Shown here one piece after another: positions 60,373 through 64,000 of a stretch of DNA of 64,000 nucleotides. The stretch comes from SZUA-36 sp963727635. Lineage in GTDB: Bacteria > Pseudomonadota > Gammaproteobacteria > Xanthomonadales > SZUA-36. Position 1 is the first letter of the stretch. Every line of letters starts with the position of its first letter. Both the position numbers and the translations under genes were made by a program. The notes below the pieces were generated by a model that was not told the origin of the DNA, did no database searches, and saw only the letters and a list, made by a program, of their open reading frames with translations. The stretch lies in NCBI GenBank assembly GCA_963727635.1, contig CAVSHP010000021.1, forward strand, positions 248,001 through 312,000, given 5' to 3'.

Positions 60373-60543
60373 GATGTCTTCGAATAGTTGGTTTTTTTAG
60401 GACGGTTGCTTTAGGTAAACACTAACATATTTGAACGATGAAACTCTAAATTATTGTGCTCAAGTCAGGATTTTTAACGCGAATTCGGGTCAGAGACCAT
60501 TCTCAACGTCCGGCCGGGTCCGTTTCAATCCTGGTCGGAAATG

Positions 60544-61281
60544 CTAAAGAAAGCGGATTTCAAATCCCACTGCCTGGTCGCCCGGGTCTCCCAGTTCGAG
60601 CAAGACCGGCAGATATACATCAGCCGCCAGCCCGGCACTGGTATCGGCGCCCGGACGCAGGTAATCGGCAGGCTGAAGCCGGCGTTGCGCCACCGGTTGG
60701 TTGGCCGCGTCCGTCAGCGTCACTTCCAGTTCCGGATATGCCTGGCCGCCCGGTCCGAGATTTACAAAGGTAAGACTCAACACCAGGATGCCCGAGCGGG
60801 TTGGGTGCGTGTGCATGTCACGGCTGACGAGGTGTATCTGCTGCGGGTCTTTGAGCAATCCATGCCCTTCCGCCTGCTTGCCGTCGGACTGGTTGATCCA
60901 GGCGTTGATTCTCGGGTTGTCGAGCAAGGGTGCGCGGAAGGTCCAGGCAATGTTGGCGATGGTCACAAGCACCAGTAGCGCGCTCGCAAGACCCCAGGCA
61001 AAGCGGTTGGTCCTGCTCGATGGGAGATCGGGTTCAATGGCGTCAGGCGCTGGTTCGGTGGCATCACCATCCTGCCTGACGGCCGGTTCGAGTATGGGCA
61101 GGGTTGAGCCCGGACTGCTCGGCGGACGGTGCGTCTCGTCGGTGGGCCATTCGTCAAACAGGAAGCTCAATGCGGCGAAGGTCCTGCCGCATGGTCCGCA
61201 TTGCACCAGTCCGCGGGCCTGCGCAAGCTGCGCGGCGCCGACCGGATGAACCGTTTTACATTGAGGGCAGCGTGTAAACAT
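60544..61281 (-). CDS. Zinc-ribbon/DUF3426 membrane protein
   Basis: 245 residues. An MJ0042-type zinc ribbon starts the protein (MFTRCPQCKTVHPV, then GLVQCGPCGRTFAA, two CxxC pairs), followed by a Pro-rich linker, one transmembrane helix (~93-112) and a DUF3426 domain (SGILVLSLTFVNLGPGGQAYPELEVTLTDAANQPVAQRRLQPADYL). This gene regularly accompanies fis and prmA in gammaproteobacteria. Function is unknown; the topology puts the DUF3426 domain in the periplasm. Confidence 0.88.
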   Translation of the reverse strand: MFTRCPQCKTVHPVGAAQLAQARGLVQCGPCGRTFAALSFLFDEWPTDETHRPPSSPGSTLPILEPAVRQDGDATEPAPDAIEPDLPSSRTNRFAWGLASALLVLVTIANIAWTFRAPLLDNPRINAWINQSDGKQAEGHGLLKDPQQIHLVSRDMHTHPTRSGILVLSLTFVNLGPGGQAYPELEVTLTDAANQPVAQRRLQPADYLRPGADTSAGLAADVYLPVLLELGDPGDQAVGFEIRFL

Positions 61282-61317
61282 CAGGATTGAGGCGCGCGAC
61301 TGCGGGTCTGGGAAGGT

Positions 61318-62001
61318 CTAACCCCTGTCGGTTGGTTCCTGATTGTCTTCTGCATTTTCGGTTGTCAGGTAACGGTAACGTTCAAGTTCTGCCGCGTAGC
61401 GGTCGCGAATCCGTTTTTCCCTTTCCTTGATGGCCGATTGCTTATATTTGTCCTGGGCGCGCCTCGCATAGAGTTGATCAATTTCCTTCTGTTGCTCGGC
61501 GCTGATCGTCTGACCGGCCCGTTGCTGGTCGGCTGCCTGGCTGATCTGGCTCCTGATGGCTTCGCCGGTGCTTAGGTAGGACTGGTTGATTACCTTTGTA
61601 TCGTAACCCAGTTGGGATACTTCCAGCTCAAGCGCCTTGAGAATATCTTCCTCGGAGGAATAGCGTACGAGCAATAAGCGGTCGGACTGGATCTGTCGTT
61701 CCTCTTCCGAGATCAAGGGCCCCCGTTCTTTCTTTTTGGGTTTCTCTTCTGCCACGATGTCGACGGCTGCGGTCGTGTCTACCACATGTCGTATGACGAT
61801 CCCCTGGTTGTTGAGAACATCATAGGGCTGGTCGGCGTATTCGGCCGGTACAGATTCACCGTAGTGAATCTCACCATCTTTGTCTTTCCAGCGATATGTA
61901 TCCGCCGCCAGCGAGGTTACCGTCAGGGCCAGGACCACTGCGGCGAGTATCGCGGTGGTCCCTGGTCGGGTTAACGGCTTTTTAATCAAGTTATACTCCA
62001 T
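61318..62001 (-). CDS. Exported DUF4124 protein with coiled-coil tail
   Basis: 227 residues from ATG 62001. Signal peptide (~15-35), then the DUF4124 segment DTYRWKDKDGEIHYGESVPAEYAD, followed by a long charged helical region (~110-220, EEERQIQSDRLLLVRYSSEEDIL, then EREKRIRDRYAAELERYRYLT). DUF4124 proteins are secreted or membrane-bound and have no known activity. The start overlaps the pyrE stop by 11 bp, so the two are probably co-translated. Confidence 0.82.
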   Translation of the reverse strand: MEYNLIKKPLTRPGTTAILAAVVLALTVTSLAADTYRWKDKDGEIHYGESVPAEYADQPYDVLNNQGIVIRHVVDTTAAVDIVAEEKPKKKERGPLISEEERQIQSDRLLLVRYSSEEDILKALELEVSQLGYDTKVINQSYLSTGEAIRSQISQAADQQRAGQTISAEQQKEIDQLYARRAQDKYKQSAIKEREKRIRDRYAAELERYRYLTTENAEDNQEPTDRG

Positions 62002-62632
62002 AGGTATTACGATAGCGCCGAATGGCTTCAATGTCGATATTTGCATCCGACTGTCTTTCAAGGTATTCGATCAGGTCATCGAGACCTGCAATCGCAATAA
62101 CGGGTATGCCAAACACACTGACAACTTCCTGTGCCGCGGACTGTTCACCCAGGCCACGTTCCTGCCGGTCGAGTGCAATTGCCACACCGCAGGCGGTTGC
62201 GCCGGCCTGTTGTATCCATTCAATGGATTCCCGTACCGATGTTCCGGCCGATATCACATCGTCGGTGATAAGCACCCGTCCCTTGAGTTCGGCCCCGACC
62301 AGTGTGCCGCCCTCGCCGTGGTCCTTCGCCTCCTTGCGGTTATAGGCAAAGGGAATGTTTCTCCGATGGCTGGCATTGAGCATGATGGCGATCCCGGCTG
62401 CGAGCGGAATACCTTTGTAGGCCGGGCCGAACAGCATGTCGAAGGCCACACCTGAATCAATGATCGCCTGCGCGTAGCATTCGGCAAGCAGTTGCAGGCT
62501 GTCACCGTCATCAAAACCGCCGGCGTTGAAAAAATAGGGACTGATACGCCCGGATTTCAGTGTGAACTGGCCAAACTTCAGGTTGCCCCGGGCCATCGCG
62601 AGATTAAAAAACTGCTGTTTATAGTTTTGCAT
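61991..62632 (-). CDS. pyrE: Orotate phosphoribosyltransferase
   Basis: 213 residues, exactly the E. coli length, intact. Starts MQNYKQQFFNLAMARGNLKFG; substrate loop LKSGRISPYFFNAGGF; PRPP-binding motif GRVLITDDVISAGTSVRES. It joins orotate to PRPP in pyrimidine synthesis. Divergent from xthA with a ~126-bp shared promoter region. Confidence 0.96.
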   Translation of the reverse strand: MQNYKQQFFNLAMARGNLKFGQFTLKSGRISPYFFNAGGFDDGDSLQLLAECYAQAIIDSGVAFDMLFGPAYKGIPLAAGIAIMLNASHRRNIPFAYNRKEAKDHGEGGTLVGAELKGRVLITDDVISAGTSVRESIEWIQQAGATACGVAIALDRQERGLGEQSAAQEVVSVFGIPVIAIAGLDDLIEYLERQSDANIDIEAIRRYRNTYGV

Positions 62633-62758
62633 CGGGGAAGTATCTCGCGGCTTCGCCCAAGCTTCAACAGCTTGCTGCGATCCGCCAGGGTCATGACAAG
62701 TTGAGCAAGGGCGGTTATGCTGCTTTTCCTGCAGCTTGCAAAAGAAGAAATTCACCTC

Positions 62759-63539
62759 ATGCGAATCATCAGTATCAATACAAACGGTATCCGCTCCGCA
62801 GCCCGCAAGGGTTTTTTTGAATGGATGCAAAAGCGTCATCCGGACGTGGTATGTATCCAGGAAACCAAGGCCCAGGAACACCAGTTGGACGACCCGGTTT
62901 TTTCACCGCCGGGTTACCACAGGTATTTTCATGACGCGCAAAAACAGGGTTACAGCGGTGTGGCGATTTACACGCGGCACAAACCCGACCAAATGCACCA
63001 TGGAATCGGCTGGGATGTCATGGATCATGGAAGGCCGCTGGATAAGGGCCGACTTTGGAAATTTGAGCGTGATTTCGCTGTATATGCAATCCGGATCATC
63101 AAAGGACGAACGCCAGCAGGTCAAGTACCAGACCATGGATTATCTGCAACCGTTGCTTAAAACCATGGCCAACGAGGGCCGCGAGTACATCATCTGTGGT
63201 GACTGGAACATCGCGCACAAAAAGATCGATATCAAGAACTGGCGGGGCAACCAGAAAAATTCGGGTTTCCTGCCGGAAGAGCGCGCCTGGATGGATGAGT
63301 TATTCGGCCACGTGGGTATGGTCGATGCCTTTCGCCAGGTCGAGACCGGCGATGAGCAGTACACCTGGTGGTCCAACCGCGGTCAGGCCTGGGCCAACAA
63401 CACCGGTTGGCGCATCGATTACCATGTCGCCACGCCCGGGGTCGCGGCGGCGGCGCGTGCGGTGGACATCTACAAGGAGGAGCGTTTCTCGGATCACGCC
63501 CCGTTGACGATTGATTACGACTACGAAATTGAAAAATAG
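62759..63539 (+). CDS. xthA: Exodeoxyribonuclease III, one frameshift
   Basis: ~260 residues. EEP-fold motifs: ISINTNGIRSAARKGFFEWM, VCIQETKAQ (metal Glu), ISLYMQSGS, IICGDWNIAHKKIDIKNW, GWRIDYHVATPG and FSDHAPLTIDY (catalytic His). It is an AP endonuclease/3'-5' exonuclease of base-excision repair. The frame breaks near 63025, where VMDHGRPLDKGRLWKF should read on as MEGRWIRADFGNLSVISL. AAGAAGAAA precedes the ATG by ~8 bp. Confidence 0.94.
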
Positions 63540-64000
63540 CAGCGCAGCAGTGAAACCGGGCCCGCGGCGCTGGCAGGAGATATTGTTCCACCGCAAAATG
63601 GTGAGCTGCCTTTTCCTGGGGTTCACATCCGGTCTGCCACTTTATGTCTTGATCCAGTTGGTGCCGGCCTGGCTGCGTAGCCACGAGGTCGACCTGGCAA
63701 CGATAGGGCTGTTTGCACTGGTCTCACTGCCCTACACGTGGAAGTTTCTCTGGTCACCCCTGATGGACCGCTACAAGTTGCCCTTCCTGGGGCGTCGGCG
63801 GGGTTGGGCATTGATCACGCAGCTTGGACTGCTGTTTGCAATTGCCGCGCTCGGCCAGTTTGACCCGGCGGTTTCGCTCAGTCCCATCGTTTTTACGGTA
63901 TTCATCGTTTCGCTATTCAGCGCCAGCCAGGATATCGTGGTTGATGCCTACCGCCGCGAACTGCTGGCCGACGATGAACTGGGAACCGGTACGTCGCTGT
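63529..64000 (+). CDS. AmpG-like MFS permease, 3' end outside the window
   Basis: At least 157 codons, open to the window edge. Blocks typical of AmpG: FLGFTSGLPLYVLIQLVPAWL, LATIGLFALVSLPYTWKFLWSPLMDRYKLPFLGRRRGW and SASQDIVVDAYRREL. AmpG imports anhydro-muropeptides for wall recycling, which would suit the many transglycosylases here. Start is uncertain: TTG 63529 (overlapping xthA) or GTG 63550; the first ATG at 63598 would shorten the N-terminus. Confidence 0.85.
   Translation, partial: MKNSSAAVKPGPRRWQEILFHRKMVSCLFLGFTSGLPLYVLIQLVPAWLRSHEVDLATIGLFALVSLPYTWKFLWSPLMDRYKLPFLGRRRGWALITQLGLLFAIAALGQFDPAVSLSPIVFTVFIVSLFSASQDIVVDAYRRELLADDELGTGTSL

Overview
The window is a piece of a gammaproteobacterial chromosome. 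Several conserved gene orders support this: glrK-qseG-glrR, mreBCD-mrdA-rodA-mltB-rlpA-dacA-ybeD-lipB-lipA, argS next to an FtsN-like gene, uvrD, purH/purD beside fis, and the MoxR/Bat operon. Base composition is moderately GC-rich. A TRAP transporter, an exported subtilase, a TPR-sulfotransferase, an exported amidase and an exported prolyl-oligopeptidase tail suggest a free-living, probably marine heterotroph outside the Enterobacterales. I cannot place it more precisely from sequence alone.

Layout. 0-2.6 kb: end of a prolyl-oligopeptidase and a secreted S8 protease with a cystine-knot-like tail. 2.6-7.5 kb: the GlrK/QseG/GlrR envelope-stress signalling operon, and divergently an EF-hand protein and a BON-domain protein. 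The gap between them holds a perfect GlrR-type site (TGTC-N10-GACA) and a good sigma-54 promoter, so this two-component system probably drives its neighbours. 7.8-13.5 kb: alkaline phosphatase, amidase, TPR-sulfotransferase and an RDD protein, with a strongly structured non-coding element at 11.1 kb. 13.5-15.8 kb: a TolB-like/TPR membrane protein bracketed by an intact tRNA-Met and a partial copy of that tRNA's 3' half. 15.9-27.9 kb: a sugar/nucleoside kinase, then the rod-shape and peptidoglycan cluster running into lipoate synthesis. 28-37.5 kb: Prc protease, a haem-motif DUF3365 protein, ydbH-ynbE-ydbL, a META-domain protein and priA. 37.7-44.5 kb: a six-gene MoxR/DUF58/DUF4381/BatA/BatBC/BatD operon. 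44.6-50.3 kb: FtsN-like, argS, TRAP genes and a YdcH-like small protein. 50.3-64 kb: plsB, pyrF, a hydrolase, uvrD, purD, purH, fis, a DUF3426 protein, a DUF4124 protein, pyrE, and divergently xthA and an AmpG-like permease.

Sequence quality matters here. About half of the genes, including essential ones (mreB, mrdA, rodA, argS, priA, lipB, purH), are interrupted by one or more single-base frameshifts although every domain is present and the total lengths are normal. This pattern fits uncorrected sequencing indels far better than pseudogenes or recoding. Such genes are annotated over their full intended span with the breaks described; exact break points are approximate.

Functionally the window is dominated by the cell envelope: rod-shape synthesis and peptidoglycan trimming (MreBCD, PBP2, RodA, MltB, RlpA, DacA, Prc, FtsN-like), envelope surveillance (GlrKR/QseG, BON, EF-hand), lipid supply and transport (PlsB, YdbH/YnbE/YdbL) and secreted hydrolases. 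Nucleotide synthesis (pyrE, pyrF, purD, purH) and DNA maintenance (uvrD, priA, xthA, fis) make up the rest.
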